Below are positions 12,498-21,826 of a stretch of DNA of 64,000 nt, piece after piece. The notes beneath the pieces were generated by a model, which was given only the letters and a program-made list of their open reading frames with translations, did no database searches and was not told the DNA's origin. Origin of the DNA: Liolophura sinensis. Its lineage: Eukaryota > Mollusca > Polyplacophora > Chitonida > Chitonidae. The stretch lies in NCBI RefSeq assembly GCF_032854445.1, contig NC_088295.1:13503385-13567384 (forward strand), in the 5' to 3' direction. Both the position numbers and the translations under genes were made by a program. Within the stretch, counting starts at the first letter, position 1. The number at the start of each line of letters is the position of its first letter.

Positions 12498-13837
12498 TCT
12501 GCCGCCGTTCAGACTGCGGCCTTCACTCTTATGTGTGTTGGGTATATCAGGCGATCAAGGAGAGTGTGTTTCCCTGAGCATTGTCCAATATCCTATCACA
12601 AGCTATCATATCTGTAACAAATCTAATTCATTCACTGCGACCTTGGGGAATGCCTTCAGGTTCACTGATGGCATTATATTTTGTGGCATGTTTGTAGGCC
12701 TATACATGATATCTTTTATGAACTTTTCATCACACCTTTATTACGTGCACTTAATCATGCGGAGAAAACTTTCTGTTTTTCATTGAAATGTGCATGCGTC
12801 GCTCCTTACGTTCGATTTACATCAGTTACCACTAGCAGTACGTACAACATGATTCTAACCAAAACCTGATTCAATTTTATCAGTTATCAAAACTGTCTAT
12901 ATTGGCGGCAGTGATGTAAAGCGAGCTCAGAGAGCGGCACATACGCTGTTAGCAGTATGTCACATAATGCAAAAGTACCACGTCATGCAAAAGAATCCCC
13001 TCGTTCTTTAGTGACCTTTATGCCCGTGTCTCCTAATTATTTATTAGTTTATAATAAGCGCCGCAGCATGTTACTTGAACGTATATATCAGCACCTTTGG
13101 ATACGTTAATGTATGGTGGGGAGTAGTCGCGTAAATTTGAGAGAGTCTGTCATATTCTATCCATACGGTTTAATATAAATCCCAGCGAATGTCCTGAGAT
13201 CCCCGCCCAAGATCGCATAAATCTACTACACACACTTGTTTCAACTCCTGCACGGATTACATCTGTATAGGCTTCACACACAAAGGCTTCTTATGTTGTC
13301 TGTTATCGATATAGCATCTGGTGGGAAACCACACCTTTTGACCAGTCCTTCGATGCGGAACGACATCACTTGCTGGGTGCATACGAGCCATGTAGTGATG
13401 GGAGGATCAACGAGATTAACACTATACCGGGAATTTCCCGGAAATATTTCTTGTGACCAGGAATGTAACTTGTGGTTAAAGGTGGCGACAAAAGGCCACA
13501 TATGGGGGGTCATGTAAGCATATAGCATCATGACACATAGGAAAAACAGTGGCGAGCAGCTCCAGCCACAGCTATATGTGATCGTCACTCATCTGCACTA
13601 ATCATATCAACATCACTTTTCCCTTACAACAGTCTGATGGGTGTTGAGGTAAAACATCAAACATCGTGCCACAGTGTATGTATTGTACCCTAATATGGTA
13701 TTAACTATAATATCAGGCTTGAATGGCAAAACGAAATATATAAATCTTTATATTGTAAATAATTTAATCATACGCATGCAGTTTTGTTTTACAATTCGAT
13801 GGCGGACTCTGCATAGGCTTATATGTATGCATGCGGG

Positions 13838-13908
13838 TGGTTGTGGATTTCCGCCGGGTTCTACACAATTCTTGAGTACGGCGTAAAACACCGATCAAAT
13901 AAATAAAT
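13838..13908 (+). mobile_element. SINE family A, 3' tail fragment
   Basis: Matches the tail of the full-length copies: a GTGG-TTTCC-GGGTTCT stretch, then CTTGAGTACGGCGTAAAACACC and AAATAAATAAAT. Only about 70 bases remain. Confidence 0.7.
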
Positions 13909-14374
13909 ATATATGATTCACCAACTTAATAAAGTAAACCATTGCATGTAATGTTCAGAAGGTGTTGCTATCCTGGCATATTTATAAATAGACACAACAC
14001 AAAAACGCCAATACAATGGGAAAAGTAATGTTGAAAAAATGTATTGGAGTTTTTAATTTTACAAACTATAAATTTCCCATTCGTATATATAGGTTTATGT
14101 AAACTGCACCTATACAGAATGGCCTACATTACATGTATGTAAGATGCGCTAATCAAACCACAAGACGCTCAAGGTTTAGGTTAAATAAAGTTGAATCAAA
14201 GTTGTCCTCTCGAGGAAACCGAAACCGTCAAGCGTAAACCATCGACCTTTGGCTAGTAGTTGTATGCTTGCTGACGAATCTGCTAACGTGTTATATGACT
14301 CCCACATTAGTGGAAGACAAGTTTAGGTGGACTGCATGCTTTTATCAACAGACAGGCCTTATGTGAACACTGGC

Positions 14375-14490
14375 AGTGGGGGAAATCGGTAAATTCCCTG
14401 TATATAAGGTCGGTATTAAACCCACATCTCGTGTGCCTTGATTTAAACACGAGTTCCTTAACCACTTGCATAGCAGGAACCCACATCTTA
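14375..14490 (-). repeat. Possible degraded tRNA-like SINE head
   Basis: On the minus strand, a GTGGTTAAGGAAC stretch resembling an A box is followed by GGGTTTAATACC resembling a B box. No downstream SINE body matching the other families was found. Confidence 0.3.
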
Positions 14491-15553
14491 GCTTGTTTGA
14501 CCCCTATCACGATTAGATCTGGAGTGCAACTGCTGAATAGCCTTATCACCTATATGCTGTGCATGGCTCCTTTTCAACTATAGCAGCTTACCAAGATCCA
14601 GTGTCAGACTCTAACTGAGAGGAAGCATGCGTATGAAAATCAGATAATTAACGAGAATTAATTAATTAATAAAACATGGTATGCTCCGTCCGCAGTAAAC
14701 CGTTGTAACCTTAACCATGCATTCAGTCGGTCAGGGTTTGAATGTCTAAATAATTCACGAGTTTTAGAAGCTTGTTTTCTCATCACGAGACACTTTATTT
14801 TTTCAAGTCTTCTACAGTTTTGCGCTTGAGAAGCGAAAATGCAATCTTTAATCTCGAATACATACGTGGACATCATTATTGTGGTTGTGATGATATGAAT
14901 GATATCGGCAATTTATTAATTGTTTGAGACTCATACGAGACTTGAGACTTAATGAGCATCTACGCTTGAGAAAGTTCTGGGCAAGCTGGTCATAGTATAA
15001 AAATGTTTTTTGTGGAAATGCTCACGAGTTCGTCTTCATATTCATTCTATATGAATGATGTTGGTGTATAATAATCATCAAGTTATTAAACCCTGTTAAA
15101 CTAAAAGGCAAGTTAGGTTGAAAAAAGGAACCAAGCAACAATCATCTTATACCAAAGAAATTTAAGTATCAAGCCATACAATTGTTTGCACTATTTCTGC
15201 ACAATGAATAAGGGGAGGTAAGTGTTAGCGGAATACACAATTCATTTAATCGCTTTGCTGTATGTGTATTTGAGAACTACATAAATCCATTCACCACCGA
15301 CGCTATTACACTCTATATATGGCTACATTTTAATCTTTATAAACCCCTCACACCTACATATTCAGCTGCTTGAAGAATGTAATGTGACTGTTTAGGACAT
15401 GGATAAGAATGAGTGGATAAACGATTATGGTTTAACACCACTTGGGCAGTCTTGCAACTGTATGGTGGTGATAATACGTTTAAACAAGAGGTCAGTTTAA
15501 AAAAGCACGAGGAAATACACCACAGAGTCCGACAACAGTGACATACATTTATA

Positions 15554-15559
<6 letters not shown>

Positions 15560-15630
<71 letters not shown>

Positions 15631-15689
15631 TATATACCTGTATAAATATGTATATTATACCATGCATTCTACTAGCACTTCAGTTATCA

Positions 15690-15744
<55 letters not shown>
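15560..15744. repeat. TA microsatellites (two tracts)
   Basis: Tracts of TA at about 15560-15627 and 15693-15744 separated by about 65 unique bases. The second abuts the 5' edge of the LTR retroelement, and a further TA tract abuts its 3' edge at 20525. Confidence 0.95.
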
Positions 15745-15748
<4 letters not shown>

Positions 15749-15849
15749 ATGTGTTAAATAAGAATAATTTGTATGCTTTAAGCAAGTACCTGAATCTTAG
15801 ATGCGTCATTAGATGCGTACAGGCCTGAGGGCGGTGATTCCACTGTAAT

Positions 15850-16857
15850 AAGACTGAAGGAGCTAGAACTGAAGGAAAATGAAAATGAAAGATTGTTTAG
15901 AGAAAAGGAAAATGAAAAACAAAGGTTGTTTAGAGAAAGGGAAAATGAAAGAGTGTTCGAATTGGACAAATTGAGACTTCAGAGCGAAATTAAAGCGAGG
16001 AAACTAGAAGGAGATAGGTCTGGCTTAAGTTTTTCTGATATGCCTCCAAAATTTGACGTCGCTAGAAACATAAGACTGGTGCCACATTTTCGTGAGACTG
16101 ATGTAGATAAATATTTTCAACAGTTTGAGAAGATTGCTCAAAATTTAGAGTGGCCTAAAAAGTTTTGGACTACCCTTTTACAGGGTCTGTTAACTGGCAA
16201 AGCTATGGATATATACACAGAGTTATCAACAGAACAGGCTGCAGATTATGATTTTGTGAAAGATGTTATCTTAAAAAGATATGAACTTGTGCCAAATTTA
16301 GAAATTTTGAGAAAAGAGATCAGACTTACATTGAATTTGCTAGGCAGAAGGAACAATTGTTTGAGCGGTGGTGTTCTCCTAAAAGTGTAGATAAAGATTA
16401 TGAAAAGTTAAAGCAGATCATTCTGATTGAAGACTTTAAAAGGTGTCTTAATGATGATGTCAGAACTTTCATTGAGGATAAAGAGGCTGATACATTAGAA
16501 GCAGCAGCCACAATGGCCGATACTTACACGGTTACACATAAGGTCTCATTTCAGAAAAAGCCGTCTACATTTAGAAAGCCTCAACCCTTTTCCAGCAGTT
16601 CATTTAGCTCAAACTCAGGCCCACCGAAACAGACTCAAAATTTTGACAAATCAGATGAGCAAAGAAGACCTGTTAATTCGAACACTACTCAGCGAAAGTC
16701 TGACCATACATTTACTGATAGACGGTTTAGCAGGGTTACATGTAATTATTGTAGGAAGCCAGGCCATGTCATGTCAAATTGTTATGCTTTAAAGAGAAGA
16801 CAAGAACAGGAGACTCCAAGCCTACTGGTTTGTGTGTTACCGCTAAAAAGTCTGACA
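15850..16857 (+). pseudogene. Retrotransposon gag-like region with zinc knuckle
   Basis: Begins with a charged coiled-coil segment built from a 27-base repeat (REKENEK-type units). A capsid-like region follows (MPPKFDVARNIRLVPHF near 16040), with a frameshift near 16280-16360. The end is basic and Ser/Pro/Gln-rich, with a CCHC knuckle (CNYCRKPGHVMSNC at about 16740-16782). The frame terminates at 16858-16860. Confidence 0.85.
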
Positions 16858-17325
16858 TAGTGAACAACGTGGATGCATTTGATTATGTTAAGACTCCACC
16901 AGTATATTGTACACAGAATTCACAGGATAATTTTATGAAAGTTTTTGAGCCATTTATTTGTGACGGTAAAGTCTCACTTAAAAGTGGCATGTCTTGTGAT
17001 ACAAATTCAGGGTATTAAGAGATACTGGAGCTTCTCAGTCTTTATTGTTACAAAATGTTTTGCCATTTTCTGATTAGTCATATTCTGGATCAAATGTATT
17101 AATTAGGGGTGTAAGCTCTGCTGAATTTGAATCTGTGCCTCTTCACAAAGCTTACTTGTCATCAGATATTATTTCGGGTCTTGTTACTGTCGGCATTAGG
17201 CCTACTTTGCCTTTTAAAGGAATTCATCTACTACTTGGTAATGATCTTTCTGGTGACAAAGTAATGGTTAATCCTATTGTAACTGATAAACCTTGTTTAA
17301 ATAAAACTGTTGATCCTGTTTAGAA
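16858..17325 (+). pseudogene. Retrotransposon aspartic protease region
   Basis: The active-site word DTGA, preceded by Leu-Arg and followed by Ser-Gln-Ser-Leu, is encoded near 17020. A downstream LLLGNDL segment resembles the C-terminal flap/Ile-Leu-Gly region of retropepsins. The frames are interrupted between the two parts. Confidence 0.65.
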
Positions 17326-17619
17326 AGAAATTCCAGATTTGTATCCCTCTTGTGCTGTAACGAGGTCTATGTCAAACAAACTTTCTGATAACGGCAAAAA
17401 CACAGTAACGGACTTACAAGAAACATTTCTCACACAAATGTTTAGTCAAGGCGACTGCATTGATAATGATAAATCAGACCATTGTACACCTAGTGACATA
17501 TCACAAGTTTCTAAACATCAGCTTGTAACTGAACAGCATAAAGACCGAGACATTTCATGTTTGTTTGACGGAGCTCTCGGCGATTGTGTTATTTCATCTG
17601 AACCTGTGTGTTATTATGT

Positions 17620-18760
17620 CAAGTCTGATATACTTATGCGTAAATGGAGACCACCTGATGTATCTGTTGATGATGACTGGGCTGTTAAACATCAGATTGT
17701 TGTACCTACCGAACTGAAATTTTATGTATGGCACATGAAATGCCATTAGCTGGTCACATGGGTGTTAACAAGACCTACTACAGGATACTGAGTCACTTCT
17801 TTTGGCCAGGATTAAAGTTTTGTACCCAGTTTTGTAAATCATTTCATACATGCCAGGTAGTGGGTAAGCCTAATCAGACTATTCTTAAGACACCATTAGA
17901 GCCTGTACCAGCTTTTCAAGAGCCATTCAGCAGAATATTGATTGATTGTGTAGGCCCTCTACCTAAGACGAAGTCTGGGAATCAGTATGTGTTAACTATT
18001 ATGTGTACAGCAACCAGATTTCCCGAGGCTTTTCCTTTAAGGAATATAAACACCAAGTCTGTTGTCAAAGCTTTAACAAAGTTTTTACTCTGTTTGGTTT
18101 ACCCAAATCCATACAGTCTGATCAAGGTTCAAACTTGTCTGGTATTTTTCAGCAAGTTATGTACCAGATAGGCATTAAACAATACAAGTTTTCTGCCTAC
18201 CACGCAGAAAGTCAAGGTGCAATTGAAAGATTTCACCAAACATTGAAGAACATGATTAAGGCTTATTGTTATGACACAGAGAAAGACTGGGATGAAGGTA
18301 GTCCATTTCTTATGTTTGCTGTTCGAGAGTCGGTACAAGAATCATTGGGTTTCAGTCCATTTGATTTAGTATTTGGACATACTGTTAGAGGACCATTGTT
18401 AATTTACAAGGAACAGTTTCTCAATGATGACACAAGTAATGTAAATCTTTTGGATTATGTATCTGATTTTCGTGCTAAGCTTGTCAGAGCATGTGAATTA
18501 GCTAAAGCCAATCTTGAATGTACTCAGAAGAATATGAAACGTAGATATGATGAGAAATCTGTTGTTCGGTCATTTCAACCTGGTCAGAAAGTTTTAGTAT
18601 TGTTACCTGTACCTGGTAAATGCTTTGATATCAGATATTTTGGTCCATATGTTGTTGATAAAAAGCTGAGTGAGCTTAACTATGTTGTTAAAACACCTGA
18701 TCGACGCAAATCAAGTCAGTTATGTCACATTAACATGTTGAAACCCTATGTAAGCAGAAA
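17620..18760 (+). pseudogene. Retrotransposon integrase region
   Basis: Covers an HHCC-like zinc segment in which one expected cysteine appears as phenylalanine (CKSFHTC). The catalytic core follows, with first Asp in LIDCVGPLP, second Asp in QSDQGSN and Glu in HAESQGAIERF. A C-terminal KVLVLLPVPG...HINMLKPY segment is typical of Gypsy integrases. A frame change near 17730 and another near 18085 break the coding sequence. Confidence 0.88.
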
Positions 18761-18871
18761 TGACACTGACAACACTGCTGTGCATTCTGTTAATGTTGTT
18801 GCTGCTGACATTGACCAGAGCAGCTGTAATACAGATGATATTGGCAAACGGTTGATTCTAAACTCAATTCT

Positions 18872-19359
18872 TTGAAGCTTCAGAATTCAGATGTCTTAAA
18901 ACAACTTGATTCTAAACTGCAACGGCTGGAACCCATTCAGCAACAGCAACTGTCTGAACTTGTTTATGAGTTTTCACATTTGCTTCCGGATGTACCATCA
19001 AGAACTGATGTCATTTTTCACGATATTGCTGTGGGTGCTGTTTTGCTTCAGGAAGACAATTTTGGTGTTGATCCTCCAGTTTGTTTCTTTTCCCGTAAAC
19101 TTAACAAGTTTCAGAGAAGTTATTCAAATGTTGAAAAAGAAATGTTGTAGCTCTGCAACACTTTGAAGTTTATGTAACAGCTTCGAGACAACCTGTGATT
19201 GTAAATACTGATCACAACCCACTTGTGTTTCTACAGAAAGTTAAGGAAAAGAATCAGAGATTGTTACGGTGGAGTTTATTGTTGCAGGAATACAATCTTG
19301 AAATCAAACATGTTAAGGGAAAAGATAATGTTATTGCAGATTGCTTGTCTCGTGTATAA
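18872..19359 (+). pseudogene. Retrotransposon RNase H region with deleted reverse transcriptase
   Basis: The frame from 18872 carries the segment that normally leads into reverse transcriptase (LLPDVPSRTDVIFHDI), then passes at about 19026-19035 directly into RNase H (GAVLLQ, FFSRKL). A frameshift near 19148 follows, and the rest reads on (TDHNPLVFL, VKGKDNVIADCLSR) to TAA 19357-19359. The reverse transcriptase core, including its YxDD region, is missing. Confidence 0.85.
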
Positions 19360-19489
19360 GTTGTGTATAAAATGTTTAATTGCATGTGGTTTTACAATGT
19401 TTTATATATTATTGTTTAACATATATTGTTTAACATATACTGTAAGTAGAAAAAAAGTTAGGAAAACTTTTTTTGTTGAAGGGTGGGTG

Positions 19490-20520
19490 TGTTATGTGCA
19501 CAACTGCCGCCAGCTTCTAAATTTAGCTTGCCACTGTTTACATATGCTGAGTTGAGGGCCTGCTGCCTCCCTCTGCCTTAGAATGTTCCAGAATACCCTC
19601 AGTTCGGGGCCTGTTAGTGTTCAGGAGTTTTCTTATTCTAGAAAATTCCACCAGTCTATATAAGACCTATGAAAGCAGGTCAAGGGGGAGAAAGGAGAAT
19701 TATTGAGAGTTTTGGATGCTTTCGCTGTGTGTTACTTTAGTAGGCCTTTTGTGCTGAATTTTGGTGTTTTTATAGCCTCTGGCTTTGTTATATCCTATCT
19801 CCACCGAGCACTTGTTCAGTCTGAACTTGTATATTTAATTTGTGCTCTTGTGTACACAGTGCTTATTAGTACACGGACCCTGTTAGTGGAATTTTGTGTA
19901 TATTTCGTCATGCACTCAGTTATACCGTGGATTTTCCCTCGTATGAATATTGCCTCTGTGCAATTTTTAAGCATTGTGGAGTATATGCGTCCGTTTGGAC
20001 TTGATTGATTTTTTTTTTTTTTTTTTTTTTTTGATTGGTGTTTTACGCCGTACTCAAGAATATTTCACTTATACGACGGCGGCCAGCATTATGGTGGGTG
20101 GAAACCGGGCAGAGCCCGGAGGAAACCCACGACCATCCGCAGGTTGCTGACAGACCTTCTCACGTACGGCCGGAGAGGAAGCCAGCATGAGCTGGACTTG
20201 AACTCACAGCGACCGCATTGGTGAGAGACTCCTGGGTCATTACGCTGCGCTAGCGCTTTAACCGACTGAGCCACGGAGGCCCCCGTTTGGACTTGACACC
20301 ATTGTACATGTAAGTACTTTAGCATTTGTATAGGTACTGCTATCCTTTCTTGTTAAACATAAGTACTTTAGTGTTTGTAAAAGTCTTGTTATCTGTTCTT
20401 GTTAAACCTAATAAATTGTTGTAAAATAAAATCTGCTGATTTTGGTTACTTTTTTGTGCGGCTAAACTGTCGTGTATTTCGAACAAGCCATCTCTTTATA
20501 ATACAGACAGTTTGGGTCGT

Positions 20521-20524
<4 letters not shown>
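19490..20524 (+). mobile_element. 3' LTR of the retroelement (interrupted by a SINE)
   Basis: Preceded by a purine-rich GAAGGGTGGGTG tract. Starts TGTTATGTGC and ends GTAACA, so the tips form a 5-bp inverted repeat (TGTTA/TAACA). A TATATAAG box lies at about 19656. Without the SINE and one target-site copy it would be about 740 bp. It abuts a TA tract. A 101-codon hydrophobic open frame (19703-20008) inside it is not a supported gene. Confidence 0.75.
20005..20282 (-). mobile_element. tRNA-derived SINE family A, full-length, inserted in the LTR
   Basis: Read on the minus strand it starts GGCCTCCGTGGCTCAGTCGG (A box), has a B box GAGTTCAAGTCC at 20194-20205, a central body and a tail ending GGCGTAAAACACCAATCAAA plus A-tract. 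It is flanked by a perfect 14-bp target-site duplication, CCGTTTGGACTTGA, at 19991-20004 and 20283-20296. It therefore jumped after the LTR element had inserted. Confidence 0.93.
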
Positions 20525-20618
<94 letters not shown>

Positions 20619-20645
20619 CACACGCGCGCGCGCACACACACACAA
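20525..20645. repeat. Compound microsatellite TA-GA-CA
   Basis: A TA tract, then a long GA tract with one interruption, then CACACGCGCGCGCACACACA. It follows the 3' end of the retroelement and leads into another SINE fragment. Confidence 0.95.
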
Positions 20646-20647
20646 CT

Positions 20648-20836
20648 CTTTATTTACTCATTTCATGTTTTACGCCGTACTCAAGAATATTTCACTTGTA
20701 CGACGGCGGCCACCATTATGGTGAGAGGAAATCGGGCAGGGGAAAACCACGACCATCCGGAGATCGCTGCAGACCTTCCCACTTACCGCCGGAGAGGAAG
20801 CCAGCATGAGCTGGACTTCAACTCACAGCGACCGCA
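20648..20836 (-). mobile_element. SINE family A, truncated copy (head missing)
   Basis: Body and tail match the copy at 20005-20282 with many substitutions. The tRNA-like head is absent; similarity stops at the B-box region (ACTCACAGCGACCGCA). Confidence 0.88.
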
Positions 20837-21575
20837 CAAACAACTACCGTGATTCTGTGTGGCTCTACCAAATAATTGCATGATGTATGCATGAAACACA
20901 TTTGCTGGAGATCATTTCCTCGTGTGCATAACATAACATGCCATAAGATGTACGTATGCATCCATGGGCGTACATCTATATATCAATCTATCTTTTCTGG
21001 GTATACGCTAAGGTATTTCCGGGTATACTGTTTATGTTAGTTATATTAGTTATTATTCAATTGAAATAAATATATCCATGGTATGTATAAAGATAACGTA
21101 TGCATAAATATTATTTTAAGTTTTTGGTTGGTAAAAATGCTGTTCACTTAGCCGATAATAACGGGAAAAATTACAGTACCAGTTTATATGATTAATTTCT
21201 TAATTCAGGTTCTACATGTGAGGGAATGTCAGTTTTCCGATCATGCATATGAATTTCTGGTTGGATTGTTTGGTATTTTCAGCATTTTCCATGCATTAAG
21301 TAAGTCAGTTTCACACTCAGCTTAAGTAATTTAAAAGCATATTTATACCAAGAGTAAATCCAAGCAAATCTAGATGAATTGGACAGTTTGCGTAAGAATG
21401 GAACTTGTTAATTTGCTGTTAGAATAATATCTAGGTGGGGTTTTTTTTTTGTTTTTTTTTTTAAGTGAATACTCTGAAAGGCTTTTAATCGTATAGCTGA
21501 ACAAAATGGGATTTTCTAATTGACGGAATGTAGAGTAGGCGGAAAACAGTTGACAGTGAATGCATCGAACCTGCT
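20837..21575. other. Intergenic sequence upstream of the Enigma-like gene
   Basis: AT-rich with T-tracts near 21440. No gene or repeat family identified. Probably contains upstream regulatory DNA. Confidence 0.5.
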
Positions 21576-21579
21576 AGAT

Positions 21580-21586
21580 TTATATA
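21580..21586 (+). promoter_or_regulatory. Candidate TATA box of the Enigma-like gene
   Basis: TTATATA about 136 bases before the start codon. A transcript start about 30 bases downstream would give a leader of roughly 105 bases. No transcript evidence is available. Confidence 0.35.
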
Positions 21587-21618
21587 GCTGAGCGGTTGAG
21601 CGGAGGTTTGAGTGGGCC

Positions 21619-21699
21619 ATGGCTAAAGGGCCGTGTGCAAAAGTGACTCAACTACAGACAAGCAGTGGCGGACGGTCGAAGGTGATCAGAGAGGTGTAA
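21619..21699 (+). CDS. Upstream ORF in the leader of the Enigma-like gene (26 codons)
   Basis: ATG in a strong Kozak context (GGGCCATGG) opens a 26-codon frame ending TAA at 21697-21699. That is 16 bases before the main ATG and in another frame. If the transcript includes it with enough leader, it should reduce initiation at the main start. If transcription starts from the TATA-like site at 21580, this ATG would be very close to the cap and may be skipped. Confidence 0.45.
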   Translation: MAKGPCAKVTQLQTSSGGRSKVIREV

Positions 21700-21715
21700 A
21701 ATCACCGGCATAACC

Positions 21716-21826
21716 ATGTCAGTGTTGAACTTGGAAGCGAAATTAGAACGGGTGGACCCTTCGACGCCATGGGGATTTCGAATGCAAGGAGGAAAAGACT
21801 TTAGCAGTGCCTTGACAATACAAAGA
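21716..21826 (+). CDS. LDB3: Enigma-like gene exon 1: PDZ start
   Basis: 37 codons from ATG, containing PWGFRMQGGKDF, the ligand-binding loop and second strand of ALP/Enigma PDZ domains. Donor GTGAGT. Confidence 0.93.

Larger units (their letters stand above)
12498..15558. other. Intergenic stretch, no gene recognised
   Basis: Holds a perfect 15-base palindrome at 13427-13441 (CCGGGAATTTCCCGG), a SINE tail at about 13838-13905 and a possible degraded tRNA-like head near 14380-14490. No conserved coding sequence is visible. ORFs of up to about 105 codons near 13.2-13.6 kb overlap on opposite strands and show no family motifs. Confidence 0.55.
15745..20524 (+). mobile_element. Degenerate Ty3/Gypsy-type LTR retrotransposon, Gmr1-like domain order
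   Basis: Recognisable in order: gag with zinc knuckle, aspartic protease, integrase, the leading segment that normally precedes reverse transcriptase, then RNase H. A purine-rich tract and a 3' LTR (starts TGTTATG, ends GTAACA) follow. Integrase before RNase H is Ty1/copia-like, although integrase and gag look Ty3/Gypsy-like; this order is known for the Gmr1 clade. Most of the reverse transcriptase is absent, several frameshifts and stops interrupt the frames, and the 5' LTR is reduced to a few bases (TGTTATGTG at 15745). A SINE sits in the 3' LTR. The copy cannot be functional as it stands. Confidence 0.9.

Noticed and set aside
13427..13441. Perfect palindrome CCGGGAATTTCCCGG containing an NF-kappaB-like core
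   Set aside because: A single site far from any recognised promoter (8 kb upstream of the Enigma start); short palindromes like this occur by chance.
13236..13588. Overlapping ORFs of about 93 and 104 codons on opposite strands
   Set aside because: No conserved domain, no splice context, and neither frame shows a convincing coding pattern.
19703..20008. 101-codon hydrophobic frame, possibly an envelope-like protein
   Set aside because: Lies wholly inside the 3' LTR, has no signal peptide or domain that I recognise, and runs into the SINE insertion.
20250..20282. tRNA gene on the minus strand (A and B boxes)
   Set aside because: The tRNA-like part is the head of a SINE that recurs at 30.9 and 50.2 kb with target-site duplications; no cloverleaf was confirmed.
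21571..21590. MEF2-like site in CTAGATTTATATAGC
   Set aside because: It does not fit the YTAWWWWTAR consensus; retained only as a TATA-like candidate.
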